Counted from the first letter of the stretch, positions 43,917 to 53,101 are shown. The stretch: 64,000 nucleotides of DNA from Nonomuraea thailandensis (GCF_024172165.1 NZ_JAMZEB010000002.1:5043501-5107500), one strand, 5' to 3'. Notes: a model not told the origin generated them from the sequence alone. Program-made: numbers and translations.

Positions 43917-45341
43917 TCACTCCTCGAAGGGCGGCCGGCGACCGGGCGCCGGCAGCAGTCTGGCCCGGTCGCCCCGCAGGGCGGACTCCCTGGCGTTCCA
44001 AGCGTCGACCAGGTCCAGCTCGGCCAGCAGCCGCTCGGCGGGCAGGAACGCGTCCCCGGCCTCGGCCAGCAGCCCGGTCAGGCGGGCGTCGGCCTCGGCG
44101 ACCCGGCCGGCCGACGCGGGATCGGCGGCCAGGTCGTGGAGCTGCCACGGGTCGGCCCGGTCGTCGAACAGCAGCCACGGCCGGCCGTCGGCTCTGCGCG
44201 CGTAGGTCAGCTCGCCGGTGACGAAGCCCCGCCATTCGCCGATGCCCTGGTCGTAGCCGTTGTCGAAGCTGACCCAGTTGCCGATCAGCAGCTCCTCGCG
44301 CAGCGCCCTGCGGGAGCGGAGCCGGTCGCTCAGGTCGCGGCCGTACGTGCCGATCGGCGGCAGGCCGAGCAGCCCGAGCAGGGTCGGGGCGAGGTCGGTG
44401 AGGCCGAGCAGCCCGTCCGGCCGGTACGCGGGCACGCCGGGCCCGTTGATCACCATCGGCACGCGGACGGCCTCCGCGTACGGACTCTGCTTGGCCCGCA
44501 GGCCGTGGGCGCCGAGCAGGTCGCCGTGGTCGGAGGTGACGACGACGATCGTGTCCTCGCGCAGCCCGAGCCGCTCCAGCCCGGCCACGACCCGGCCGAT
44601 CTCGGTGTCCACGGCGGTGATGGCGCTCCAGTAGAGCCGCTGGAGCTCGCGCTGGGCGGGGCTGTCCGGGGTGTTGGGCGGGACCGTCATCCGTTCGGCC
44701 GGGTAGCCGGTCCGCAGGTGGGCGGGCACCGAGTCGTACGGGTCGTGGGGCGGGTTGTAGGAGATCGTGAGGAAGAAGGGGCCGCCGTCTGTTTCGGCGA
44801 GGAAGTCCAGGGCGAGGCCGGTCTGGGCCCGCGGCTCGTAGCCGGTGAAGGTGATCCGGTCGCGGCTTCCCTGGCCGATGTAGTAGTGGCCGTCCACGTG
44901 CTGGTGGGAGCAGTCGACGCCGGCGTAGTACCCGATGCCCGGCCGCGCGGCCGGGGGCACCCACTTGTCGCGGGGCAGGCCGGCCAGGTGCCACTTGCCG
45001 ATCCAGCCCGTCCGGTATCCGGCGGCGGACAGGGCGGTGGCGAGCGTGTCCAGCTCCGGTGACAGCGGCAGGTCGTTGGCGACGACGCCGTGCTGGTGCG
45101 GCAGGCGGCCGGTGAGCAGGCTGGCGCGGCTGGGGCCGCACACGGGCGAGCCGGCCAGGCCGCCGGCGACGGCCGCGCCGCCGGCCGCCAGGCGGTCCAG
45201 GTGGGGGGTGCGGACCTGGGACGTGCGGGCGCCTCGCGGGGGGCGGACCTGGAACCCGGGCAGGCCCGCGCCGCCGAGCCAGCCCTGGTCCTGCCCCCGC
45301 CACTGGTCGGCCAGCAGGACGACGAGGTTCGGCGCCGTCAC
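43917..45341 (-). CDS. Sulfatase (formylglycine type) 2
   Basis: 474 residues from GTG 45341. NLVVLLADQWRGQDQGWLGG gives the metal Asp, GSPVCGPSRASLLTGRLPH contains the C-x-P-x-R signature (CGPSR), and GWIGKWHLAG and VVTSDHGDLLGAHGLRAKQS give the remaining metal and sulfate contacts. There is no signal peptide. It differs enough from sulfatase 1 that the two probably remove different sulfate groups from one glycan. It lies between sulfatase 1 and the binding lipoprotein gene on the same strand. Confidence 0.95.
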   Translation of the reverse strand: MTAPNLVVLLADQWRGQDQGWLGGAGLPGFQVRPPRGARTSQVRTPHLDRLAAGGAAVAGGLAGSPVCGPSRASLLTGRLPHQHGVVANDLPLSPELDTLATALSAAGYRTGWIGKWHLAGLPRDKWVPPAARPGIGYYAGVDCSHQHVDGHYYIGQGSRDRITFTGYEPRAQTGLALDFLAETDGGPFFLTISYNPPHDPYDSVPAHLRTGYPAERMTVPPNTPDSPAQRELQRLYWSAITAVDTEIGRVVAGLERLGLREDTIVVVTSDHGDLLGAHGLRAKQSPYAEAVRVPMVINGPGVPAYRPDGLLGLTDLAPTLLGLLGLPPIGTYGRDLSDRLRSRRALREELLIGNWVSFDNGYDQGIGEWRGFVTGELTYARRADGRPWLLFDDRADPWQLHDLAADPASAGRVAEADARLTGLLAEAGDAFLPAERLLAELDLVDAWNARESALRGDRARLLPAPGRRPPFEE

Positions 45342-45369
45342 GCCCCGGACTCCCCGGTGCGGTCGGTCC

Positions 45370-46731
45370 TCACGCCTGGAACTCCTGCGGGTCGAGCTCC
45401 CCGGCCTTCACCGCGGCGTCATAGGCCGCCTGCAGCCGCCCGGCCATCCCGGTGAGGGCGGGCCCGATCGCCGCCGACGGATCGAGCAGCAGCTTCTCGA
45501 TCGTCTGATCGACGCTCTCCCCCTCCACCTGCAGCAGCCCACCGGGCGTCTTCGGCCACTGCTGATCCAGCTCGCCCGGCCGGAACTGCTGCAGCAACGC
45601 GTTGTCCTTGATCGCGGCCGAGTCCCAGACGGCCGCGTTCAGCGGCGGCGCCGCCTTGGCCGCCAGCGCCTCCTGCACCCCGTCCCCGACCATGATCTCC
45701 AGCACCTTGGCGGCCTTCTCCGGGTTCTGCGAGGTGGACGAGATCGCGTACGGGTAGCCGGCGTTCATGGGGGAGCGCACCAGCCGCTGCCCGTCCGGCA
45801 CCGGCAGCGGGGCCGCGCTCGCCTTGACCGTGCCGCCCAGGTCGGTCAGCGAGGAGACGATCGCGCTGCTGGTGATGTACATCCCGGCCTCGCCCTTGCC
45901 GAAGGCGTTGATCGCGACGTCGGCGGCCAGGGTCGCGGCGCCCGGGTAGGCGGTCCTGTCGGTGATCAGTGCCCGGTAGAGCTCCAGCACCGGCTCGTAC
46001 TTGGCCGGCTCGTACTTCTGCGTGGCCGCGTCGAACAGCCCGAACTGGGCGAGTGCCGCGTCGCCCGCCATCACCGGGACGTCGACGCTCCACTGCCGGA
46101 ACCCGGTCGCCTTGATCGGGACGATCATGCCGAACGCGTCGCCGCCGCCCGCCTTGGTGATGGCCGCGGCGGCCTTGCGGACCTCGCCGAAGGTGGCGGG
46201 CGGCGCGTCGGGGTCCAGCCCGGCCTTCTCGAACAGCTCCACGTTGATGATCATGCGGTTGGTGAAGGAGGTGGTCGGGATGGCGTACGGCTGGCCGCCC
46301 CAGACCAGCTCGCTGTTCTTGCGGTGGTACGGCTCGGCGGCGTCCAGCACGCCTTTGTCCACCAGCTCCCGCAGGGGGCGGACCCAGCCGGCCGCGACGA
46401 ACGCCCCGAGCTGCGCCGACGGGCTGTGGAAGACGTCGGGCGCCCGCTTGGTCTGGAAGCCGAGGCGGACGATCTCCTCGTACTTGTCGGTCGCCTGCGG
46501 CTCGTAGCGCACCTCGATGCCGAAGGCCTTGCCCTGCTGGGCGTTCCAGGTGCGGAAGAACTCCTGCCGGGCCTTGGCGTGCGCGCCGGCCCGGTCCCAG
46601 ACCACGATGGTGGTCAGCTCGCCCGGATCGGTGGAGCCGGCCGTGGAGCCGCCGCAGCCGGTGAGGGTGGCGGCGGCTCCGGCGGCGAGCGTGCCGAGGA
46701 AGCCGCGGCGGGTCAGGGTGGTGTGGTTCAT
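45370..46731 (-). CDS. Sugar ABC transporter substrate-binding lipoprotein
   Basis: 453 residues. The N-terminus has an Arg pair and a lipobox (TRRGFLGTLAAGAAATLTGC), so the mature protein is a lipoprotein with Cys at about residue 26, perhaps Tat-exported. The body is a family-1 extracellular solute-binding protein: TTIVVWDRAGAHAKARQEFF, PYAIPTTSFTNRMIINVELF, INAFGKGEAGMYITSSAIVS, SPMNAGYPYAISSTSQNPEK. It delivers a sugar or glycoside to the permeases at 47393-49218. ATG 46731 overlaps the stop of the YesL-like gene. The sulfatases downstream suggest that the ligand is a sulfated oligosaccharide. Confidence 0.94.
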   Translation of the reverse strand: MNHTTLTRRGFLGTLAAGAAATLTGCGGSTAGSTDPGELTTIVVWDRAGAHAKARQEFFRTWNAQQGKAFGIEVRYEPQATDKYEEIVRLGFQTKRAPDVFHSPSAQLGAFVAAGWVRPLRELVDKGVLDAAEPYHRKNSELVWGGQPYAIPTTSFTNRMIINVELFEKAGLDPDAPPATFGEVRKAAAAITKAGGGDAFGMIVPIKATGFRQWSVDVPVMAGDAALAQFGLFDAATQKYEPAKYEPVLELYRALITDRTAYPGAATLAADVAINAFGKGEAGMYITSSAIVSSLTDLGGTVKASAAPLPVPDGQRLVRSPMNAGYPYAISSTSQNPEKAAKVLEIMVGDGVQEALAAKAAPPLNAAVWDSAAIKDNALLQQFRPGELDQQWPKTPGGLLQVEGESVDQTIEKLLLDPSAAIGPALTGMAGRLQAAYDAAVKAGELDPQEFQA

Positions 46732-47396
46732 CGGGGGCCTCTCTCGGGCGTGAGGAGCGGGGCCGGGCGGGGCCCGGCCGGCGAAGAGGGGGTCCGCGCC
46801 GCGGCGGCCCGGTCGTACAGGGAGATCACGAGACTGGCGGTGGCCGCCGGCAGGGCGACCACCAGCAGCGGGCCGAGGTAGGGCACGCGGATCGCGACGA
46901 GAGGCGCCGCGACGGCGGCGATCACGGCCGCCGTCGCGAGCAGCGCCGACTCGATCCGCGACAGTGCCAGCACGTACGCCGCCCGCAGCGCCGCGAGCGC
47001 GCGGCCGGTCTGCGCGAAGGCGGGCACCGACCAGGGGGCGACGAGCAGCCAGGTCGCGCCCGCCACCACGCTGGTGATCAGCACCAGCCAGCCGTAGGGC
47101 CCGCCGGGCGACGGCCCGAGCAGGCCGGCCAGCACCAGGGCGGCGATGCCCGCGTGGCAGCCGGCCAGGCGCAGCGCGGGCAGCAGCTGGCGGCCCAGGA
47201 ACCGGGCCGTCTCCGCCGCGCCGAGCGGCGCCTCGCCGGCGGCCCGGCGGCGTTGCTGGGCGACCAGCCACAGGGTGGCCGCGGGCGCGGTGATCACGGG
47301 CAGGCTCAGCAGCAGCCAGCAGCCGCTCGTCCAGGCCCACAGCCACCAGCGTGACCAGGCCCGCATCAGGGCGCCGTCGGGGGTGAGGAGGGTCAT
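46728..47396 (-). CDS. YesL-like (DUF624) membrane protein
   Basis: 222 residues with about five hydrophobic segments: WWLWAWTSGCWLLLSLPVIT, then segments near 75-95, 105-125, 150-170 and 175-195. The Trp-rich first helix and SLPVITAPAATLW fit the YesL/DUF624 family, which is regularly found inside sugar ABC transporter operons of Gram-positive bacteria. Its role there is unclear, perhaps in transporter assembly. It overlaps the permease gene upstream and the binding-protein gene downstream by 4 bases each, so it is co-expressed with them. Confidence 0.82.
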   Translation of the reverse strand: MTLLTPDGALMRAWSRWWLWAWTSGCWLLLSLPVITAPAATLWLVAQQRRRAAGEAPLGAAETARFLGRQLLPALRLAGCHAGIAALVLAGLLGPSPGGPYGWLVLITSVVAGATWLLVAPWSVPAFAQTGRALAALRAAYVLALSRIESALLATAAVIAAVAAPLVAIRVPYLGPLLVVALPAATASLVISLYDRAAAARTPSSPAGPRPAPLLTPERGPR

Positions 47397-48301
47397 CCCT
47401 TCACCGACCCGTCCGTCCAGCCGCGGACGAAGTGCCGCTGCAGCACGATGAAGATCACCACGATCGGCACCAGCGCCATGTTCGCGCCGGCCAGCACCGT
47501 GTTGTACGGCGTCATCCCGTCCGCGGCGTCGTACTGCAGGGCGCTCACGCCGACGACGAGGGTGCGCAGGTCCGGCGCGGCCAGCGAGAACACCAGCGGC
47601 ACCTGGTAGTTGTTCCAGGACGCCTGGAAGCCGAGGATCACGGTGGTGGCCAGGATGGGGCGCATCAGGGGGAAGGCGATGCGCCAGTACGTGCCGAACC
47701 GGCCGCAGCCGTCGACCCGGGCCGCGTCCTCCATCTCGGTGCCGAGGCCGAGCACGAACGCCTTGATCAGGAAGACGTGCACCAGCATGATGCCGGCGAG
47801 CTGGACGAGCGCGATGCCGAGCAGGTTGTCGAGGCCGAGCGCCTGGGCGATCACGTACTGCGGGTAGAGCGTGGCCGTGGTCAGGCCGACGAACAGGGTG
47901 CCGACGTACAGGCCTTCGAGCAGGCGCTGACCGCGCAGCCGGCGGCGGGCCAGCACGTAGCCGGTCATGCTGGAGGCGAGGGTGTCCAGGATCACGACCA
48001 GGGCGGTGACGACGACGCTGTTGACGAAGTAGCGGGAGAAGCTGGCCGTGGTCCAGGCCCGCACGTAGTTGCCCCACTCCCAGACGCGCGGCAGGATCCC
48101 GCCGTTCCTGCTGAGGATCTGGTCCAGCGGTGAGACCGCGGCGAACAGGCCGAACACCAGCGGCGAGAGCATGATCAGGGCCGCGGTGACCAGGATCGTG
48201 TGCAGCAGCACCGTTGCCGGGCGGATGCGGCGCCCGCGCCGGGCGGGCCGTTCGGGGGCGGCCGCGACGGCCCGGGTTCCGGTGATGACGGGTGCGCTCA
48301 T
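47393..48301 (-). CDS. Sugar ABC transporter permease (MalG-like)
   Basis: 302 residues with six hydrophobic segments after an Arg-rich cytoplasmic N-terminus. The coupling motif EMEDAARVDGCGRFGTYWRI followed by AFPLMRPILAT (EAA loop) shows a binding-protein-dependent permease that contacts the ATPase. It resembles the second, MalG/AraQ-type partner. It overlaps the first permease gene (48298) and the YesL-like gene by 4 bases. No ATPase gene is present; in actinomycetes a shared MsiK-type ATPase encoded elsewhere commonly serves such systems. Confidence 0.94.
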   Translation of the reverse strand: MSAPVITGTRAVAAAPERPARRGRRIRPATVLLHTILVTAALIMLSPLVFGLFAAVSPLDQILSRNGGILPRVWEWGNYVRAWTTASFSRYFVNSVVVTALVVILDTLASSMTGYVLARRRLRGQRLLEGLYVGTLFVGLTTATLYPQYVIAQALGLDNLLGIALVQLAGIMLVHVFLIKAFVLGLGTEMEDAARVDGCGRFGTYWRIAFPLMRPILATTVILGFQASWNNYQVPLVFSLAAPDLRTLVVGVSALQYDAADGMTPYNTVLAGANMALVPIVVIFIVLQRHFVRGWTDGSVKG

Positions 48302-49218
48302 GCCGGGGTCCTCCCGCTCCGGTTGATCCGCAGGTAGGCCACGGAGATGATGCCGACGACCACGCTCGCGGTCACGCCGAGCGCGGCGGCGTACCCGATC
48401 TGCGGCACCGACTCGGGCTCGAAGAAGAACCGGTAGAGGTAGGTGAACATCACCTCGGTGCTCCCGGCGGGGCCGCCGTCGGTGAGCGTCTTGACCAGGT
48501 CGAAGCTGCGCAGCGTACCGATGATCGAGATGAGGACGACCACGCGGGTCACGGGGGCCAGCATGGGCAGCACGATGTGCCGCAGCGTCTGCCAGTGGCC
48601 GGCGCCCTCCAGGGCGGCGCTCTCCAGCAGCGCGTTCGGGATCGTCATCATGCCGGCGAAGAAGAGCAGCAGGTTGATGCCGAGGTGGGCCCAGACGCCG
48701 ACCCCGATCAGGCTGCCCAGCGCGTTGCCCGCCTCGCCGAGGAACCGGATCGGCTCGTCCAGCGGGCCCCAGCCGGTGAGGAGCTGGTTGACCGGCCCGC
48801 CGGTCTCCCGCAGCAGGAAGACGAAGATGATGCCGACGATCGCCGGTGACAGCACGTGCGGCAGGAACAGGATCGTGCGGTACACGGTGCCGCCGCGGAC
48901 CCCGCGGAAGAACACGTACGCCAGCACCAGGGCCAGCGGGATCTCGACGACCAGCCGGCCGAACCCGAACTTCAGCGTGTTCAGCACCGCCAGCCACCAC
49001 TGCCCGTCGCCGATCATCCGCTGGTAGTTGGCCACCCCGGTGAACTGCGGCGGCGAGAACCCGTTCCAGCGCTGGAGGCTGAACCAGAACAGCCAGCCGA
49101 TCGGCAGCAGCGCGAAGGCCAGGTAGGGCAGCAGGGCCGGTAGCAGCATCAGGCGGGCGACGCCGTCCTCGCGCCGGTGCCACCGCGGTCTCCCTGGGGA
49201 GCGGACAACTGTGGACAT
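48298..49218 (-). CDS. Sugar ABC transporter permease (MalF-like)
   Basis: 306 residues. I chose ATG 49218 because GGAAGG sits just upstream; an ATG at 49233 lacks a ribosome site. Six hydrophobic segments and the EAA coupling loop ALLESAALEGAGHWQTLRHI followed by VLPMLAPV define a permease of the MalF/LacF type. The N-terminal part LLPALLPYLAFALLPIGWLF is the usual first helix. It is the first gene of the transporter-sulfatase operon, and a LacI-type operator lies 58 bases upstream. Confidence 0.94.
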   Translation of the reverse strand: MSTVVRSPGRPRWHRREDGVARLMLLPALLPYLAFALLPIGWLFWFSLQRWNGFSPPQFTGVANYQRMIGDGQWWLAVLNTLKFGFGRLVVEIPLALVLAYVFFRGVRGGTVYRTILFLPHVLSPAIVGIIFVFLLRETGGPVNQLLTGWGPLDEPIRFLGEAGNALGSLIGVGVWAHLGINLLLFFAGMMTIPNALLESAALEGAGHWQTLRHIVLPMLAPVTRVVVLISIIGTLRSFDLVKTLTDGGPAGSTEVMFTYLYRFFFEPESVPQIGYAAALGVTASVVVGIISVAYLRINRSGRTPA

Positions 49219-49275
49219 CTGCCCTTCCTTCATCGCGTACGCCGATCGGGCCTCACCGGCGCGGTGCGGGCAAAT

Positions 49276-49289
49276 TTAGATCGATCTAA
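49276..49289. promoter_or_regulatory. LacI-type operator of the transporter-sulfatase operon
   Basis: TTAGATCGATCTAA is a perfect 14-bp palindrome with the central CG usual for LacI-family sites. It lies between the first permease gene and the lacI-like gene, both on the minus strand, just upstream of the operon. It is therefore the likely target of the regulator at 49353. Confidence 0.8.
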
Positions 49290-49352
49290 CCCGGCGGGTC
49301 AACCATACTGCATAAAACCCACGGGTAAACAAGGGAAATGGTGCGACGTGTT

Positions 49353-50384
49353 CTAATGGCAGCCGCAGGAGGCGCGGGCGTGCACCTCGGGCGCCGGAGG
49401 AACCGGGCTGCCCTCGACCGGCAGGCCCATCTCCGCGAGCAGCACCCGGCCGCAGACCCGGCCCAGCTCGACCGGATCCGTCGCGATGCTGCTGATCGGC
49501 GGGTTCCACATCGCCGACTGGCGCAGGTCGTCGATGCCGAGCACCGCGCACGGCACCGCGTCCCGCTCCCCCAGCCGCAGCGCCCTGGCCAGCCCGTAGG
49601 CGACGTTGTCGCTGTGGCACAGCACCCCGTCGGGCGCCGGCCCCGCCGCCAGCAGCTCCACGGCCCGGCGGCAGGCGGCCTCCGCGCTCGGCTCCAGCGG
49701 CTGCGACCACACCTCGTCCCAGCCCGCGCCCGCCTCGGCGACCGCCCGGCGGAAGCTGTCCATCCTGCCCACGCGCGGCGACGCCAGCGTGTCACCGCCG
49801 AAGTAGGCGACCCGGCGGCACCCGTGCACGCCGAGCAGGTGCTCGGCGCCGAGCCGGCCGATGGCCGCCTCGTCCGTGCCGACGAAGGGCAGGTCGACGC
49901 CCTCGATGTGGCGCAGCAGCAGGACCGTCGGCAGGCCGCTGCGGCGGATGCCGGCCAGGTGCTCCGCCTTCGAGGTCAGCGCCGGAATGGTCACCACGCC
50001 CGCCGCCCGGTGCTCCACCAGCGAGCGCAGGATCTGCTCCTGAAGGTCCAGGTCGTCGACCATGTTCGCGATCATGACGAAGAAGCCGACCTCGCCGAGC
50101 ACCTCCTGCACGCCCAGCGACACCTCGCCGACGAACGGGTTGATCACGTCCGGCATCACCAGGCCGACCAGGTCGTTGCGCTGGGTCCGCAGGTTCGCCG
50201 CCGCCTGGTTGTAGATGTAGCCGAGCCGCTCGGCCTCGGCCAGGACCGCTTGCCTGGTCGCCGCCGACACCAGCGGGCTGTTGCGCATCACCAGCGAGAC
50301 GGTGGCCCGGGACAGGCCCAGCGAGTCGGCCACGTCGATCATCCGGACCCGGCGCGCGCCGGGCCGCTCCCGCTCCCCCCGCAT
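49353..50384 (-). CDS. LacI-family transcriptional regulator
   Basis: 343 residues. The N-terminal helix-turn-helix and hinge read RMIDVADSLGLSRATVSLVM, then SPLVSAATRQAVLAEAERLG and YNQAAANLRTQ. The effector domain has VGLVMPDVINPFVGEVSLGV, VAYFGGDTLASPRVGRMDSF, DGVLCHSDNVAYGLARALRL and VLGIDDLRQSAMWNPPISSI. A GGGGGGAGAGGG ribosome site precedes ATG 50384. It lies immediately before the transporter and sulfatase genes on the same strand, so it most likely represses them until the imported sugar binds. Confidence 0.95.
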   Translation of the reverse strand: MRGERERPGARRVRMIDVADSLGLSRATVSLVMRNSPLVSAATRQAVLAEAERLGYIYNQAAANLRTQRNDLVGLVMPDVINPFVGEVSLGVQEVLGEVGFFVMIANMVDDLDLQEQILRSLVEHRAAGVVTIPALTSKAEHLAGIRRSGLPTVLLLRHIEGVDLPFVGTDEAAIGRLGAEHLLGVHGCRRVAYFGGDTLASPRVGRMDSFRRAVAEAGAGWDEVWSQPLEPSAEAACRRAVELLAAGPAPDGVLCHSDNVAYGLARALRLGERDAVPCAVLGIDDLRQSAMWNPPISSIATDPVELGRVCGRVLLAEMGLPVEGSPVPPAPEVHARASCGCH

Positions 50385-50447
50385 GTCCCTCTCCCCCCTT
50401 CGGCCGGTGCCGCGTGCCCGTGGCGGAGGCGGCATCGCGATGATCAA

Positions 50448-50463
50448 CGCGATGATCATCGCG
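50448..50463. promoter_or_regulatory. Palindrome upstream of the lacI-like gene
   Basis: CGCGATGATCATCGCG is a perfect 16-bp palindrome 64 bases before the lacI-like start. A partial copy (CGCGATGATCA at 50436) precedes it. It differs from the 49276 operator, so it may be a site for another regulator or chance. Confidence 0.5.
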
Positions 50464-50503
50464 CCATCGGGCGGCCTCAGGATAGCCCGGCCGGGGTTCG
50501 ATG

Positions 50504-50942
50504 CTACGCGCGCTCTTGCGCGGGCAGCCCGATCGGCTCCACCCGCTTCAGTATCACCGCGTACGTGAACGCGCCCAGCAACGCCACCCCCGAGATCACC
50601 GTCAGCGGCACGGTGAACGACGACGTGCGATCCACCAGCACCCCGATCATGATCGGGCTGACGATCCCGGCGAAGTTGGACGCGAAGTTCTGGTTGCCCC
50701 CGATGGACGCCACATGCCGATCGGCCGGAGCGACGTCGGCGGGCAACGACCAGATGTCGGCGGCGGCGGAGGCCGAGCGCCGGCCGGCCGGCCGCCCGGC
50801 CACTCGCCGCCGGCGGAACTTGCCGGCCTCGCCGTGGTCGTCGCCCTCGAACCGGGCGCCGCCCTCGCGCAGGTACGCCCACCCGCGAGCCGGAGTCCCG
50901 GATCCCGGTGGCCGGCGCCCGCTCGTTGCGCGGGAACCAGCG
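50504..50942 (-). pseudogene. Internally deleted MFS transporter remnant (hexuronate-transporter-like)
   Basis: Two recognisable pieces in order on the minus strand: WFPRNERAPATGIRDSGSR (about 50885-50942) from the cytoplasmic loop after helix 4, and WSLPADVAPADRHVASIGGN with the last two helices (50504-50760) from the C-terminal half. They resemble ACS-family sugar-acid transporters. The helices between are missing and there is no start. Confidence 0.75.
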
Positions 50943-50944
50943 GC

Positions 50945-51330
50945 CTAGAGGTGGCCGGGCGCCCCGGACAGGCGCCAGACCTGGTTCTTCTTCACCAGAG
51001 GATCTGCCTGGCAGGCGTTCTGGGCGACCTTCGCCGAGTTGGCGGTCCGCGCCCCGGTGACCTCCGCGCACTTGTAACTGTGCGTGGGCCGCAGCAGATG
51101 GCCCTGAGTGCCGGAGACCGGTTTGAGCTCGAACTTCTGCGCCGCCGTACCCGCGCAGGTCTGTTGTACGACTGCCGCACCGTTGGACGTGCCGGCACCG
51201 GAGACGGCCAGGCATTCGCCGCTCTTGACGTTGACGATGGTGTAGATCCTGGCGCCGGCCCGCTTGAAGGTGAAGGCCTGCTCGGCCCCGCCACCGCAGG
51301 CGTACTGGGCCACCCGGCCCGAGATCGGAC
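50945..51330 (-). pseudogene. Ricin-type beta-trefoil lectin domain fragment
   Basis: The frame encodes IYTIVNVKSGECLAVSGAGT, GAAVVQQTCAGTAAQKFELK, YKCAEVTGARTANSAKVAQN and NQVWRLSG before the stop at 50945. Repeated Q-x-W/F and Cys spacing is that of RICIN carbohydrate-binding domains from secreted hydrolases. Upstream, the frame loses all similarity and there is no signal peptide or catalytic domain, so only the C-terminus survives. Confidence 0.75.
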
Positions 51331-51591
51331 CCGCGAGGGGCCGAGGGAGGTGCGGGGCCGGGCGGAGGCCGAGTGGGCGAGCCGGCTCGCGGCGGGCCGT
51401 GACCGCGCCGAGAGAGCGTTGGCGTGCGTGGCCGTACTTGACGGAGTGGCCGCTGCCGAGGCGCGCTCGCGTATCGGGTCGCCGTGTCCGATACGTCCGG
51501 CTGAACATATAGGGCAGACATCCGATACCCCGAGCGGTGCCACGCCCGTAGCGTTTTGACCTGCAAGAACGACGAATGCAGGGAGAAACAC

Positions 51592-52773
51592 GTGAAGAAC
51601 ATCGTTGTCCTCGGCGGCGGTTATGCCGGGGTGATGTGCGCGGTACGGCTCGCGCTGCGCACCCGTAAGCTCGACGTGTCGATCACTCTGGTCAACCCGT
51701 CGGAGCGGTTCACCGAGCGGCTGCGTATGCATCAGGTCGCGGCGGGCCATGAGCTGGCCGACTTCCGGATTCCCGAGTTGCTCGGCGAGCGCGTGACGTT
51801 CGTGCGGGGCTGGGCCACCGCGATCGATACCGCGCGGCGCGAGGTCACGGTCGACATCGGCGACGGCTCGCGGACGCTGCCTTACGACAAGCTGGTGTAC
51901 GCGCTCGGCAGCTACACCGACACGAGCGTCGTCCCCGGCGCCGACGACCATGCCCATACGTTGAACGGCTCCCGGCCGGCCCGCTCCATGGCACTGCACC
52001 TGGCGTCGCTGGCGGAGAACGGCGGGACCGTCGCCGTCTGCGGCGGCGGGCTGACCGGCATCGAGGCCGCCACCGAGATCGCCGAGAACCACCCGAGCCT
52101 GCAGGTGTCCCTCATCAGCACGGAGCAGCCCGGCTGGATGATGGGTGAGAAGGCGCGCGCCTACCTGTACTCCGCGTTCGACCGGCTCGGTGTGACCGTC
52201 CACACCGGCGCGCGGATCACCAAGGTGCTGCCGGGCGGCGTCGAGGTGGCCGGCGGCCGCCTGATCCCGGCAGACGTAAGCCTCTGGACGGCCGGGGTCA
52301 AGGCTCACGCGCTCGCCGCCGAGTCCGGCATCAAGGTCGACCGCAAGGGCCTGATCCTGGTCGACCCGGCGCTGCGGTCACTGTCCCACCCGGAGATCTA
52401 CGCGATCGGCGACGCCGCCGCGGCCCGCCAGGCTTGGGGAGCGATCCACGGCACCTGCCAGAGCGGTATACCGTCGGGTGCCCACGCTGCGGACTCCATC
52501 GCCCGGGAGTTGCGGGGTCGCGCAGTCAAGCCGTTCCGGTTCGGGTACTTCCACCAGCCGCTCAGCCTGGGCCGTAACGACGCCCTCATCCAGTTCACCC
52601 GCCACGACGACACCCCGGGCCGCTTCTTCCTGAAGGGCAAGGCCGCCGTACTCTACAAGGAGTGGGTCAGCAGCACCCCGCCCAAGGCCTACGTGAAGAC
52701 GCACCGCTACCCGGCCCCGGTCAGCCTCTCGCGGGGCGGCCGCGCCACCCGCGAGCCCTTCATGGAGCTGTGA
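51592..52773 (+). CDS. NAD(P)/FAD-dependent oxidoreductase, type II NADH-dehydrogenase-like
   Basis: 393 residues from GTG 51592, with AGGGAG about 6 bases upstream. The N-terminal FAD dinucleotide motif is NIVVLGGGYAGVMCAVRLAL, the second, NAD, motif is VAVCGGGLTGIEAATEIAEN, and the FAD-closing motif is EIYAIGDAAAARQAWG. The fold is that of NDH-2 and related quinone or ferredoxin reductases. No C-terminal membrane helix is obvious. It is the only intact gene between two stretches of decayed genes, with no operon partners. Electron acceptor unknown. Confidence 0.93.
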   Translation: MKNIVVLGGGYAGVMCAVRLALRTRKLDVSITLVNPSERFTERLRMHQVAAGHELADFRIPELLGERVTFVRGWATAIDTARREVTVDIGDGSRTLPYDKLVYALGSYTDTSVVPGADDHAHTLNGSRPARSMALHLASLAENGGTVAVCGGGLTGIEAATEIAENHPSLQVSLISTEQPGWMMGEKARAYLYSAFDRLGVTVHTGARITKVLPGGVEVAGGRLIPADVSLWTAGVKAHALAAESGIKVDRKGLILVDPALRSLSHPEIYAIGDAAAARQAWGAIHGTCQSGIPSGAHAADSIARELRGRAVKPFRFGYFHQPLSLGRNDALIQFTRHDDTPGRFFLKGKAAVLYKEWVSSTPPKAYVKTHRYPAPVSLSRGGRATREPFMEL

Positions 52774-52777
52774 GGCT

Positions 52778-52935
52778 GGTCCGGTTGGATGAGTGTCATC
52801 GCGGCCAGGCCGCCGAGCACGACTAGACCACCGGCAAGGCCGAAAGCCGGGCCGAAGCCGGCGGTCTGGCTCGGCGCCGAATCGACGACGAAACCGGTGG
52901 CGACGGGACCGGCGACGACCTCGGTCCGGCCTGGA
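52778..52935 (-). pseudogene. Possible MFS transporter C-terminal remnant
   Basis: The minus-strand frame reads AGPVATGFVVDSAPSQTAGF then AFGLAGGLVVLGGLAAMTLI, like the last two helices of an MFS protein. It has no start and runs on into the antisense of the flavoprotein gene. The assignment rests on short similarity only. Confidence 0.4.
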
Positions 52936-53101
52936 GACTTCCGCCGCGTAGTCCGGCACTCCGGCGAGGAACTCGCGATCCTGTGCCAGGGCGCCCGCAT
53001 CGCCGGGGCGGTGACGGACGCGGTGATGGACCCGCTGCGACCGGGTGCCGGGTGCCGGGTGCCCGCGAGAGCGAGCCGGCCGCGGCCGGGCTGTCCACCG
53101 G

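Noticed and set aside
41500..44205. 901-codon plus-strand frame over the sulfatase genes
   Set aside because: Opposite to two genes with intact sulfatase signatures, and it shows no family features itself.
42436..45303. 955-codon minus-strand frame as one fused double sulfatase
   Set aside because: The upstream half is an out-of-frame reading of sulfatase 2. Each sulfatase has its own start and stop.
45370..47346. 658-codon frame as a fused membrane/binding protein
   Set aside because: The lipobox start at 46731 and the 4-base overlap with the YesL-like gene show that the binding protein begins there.
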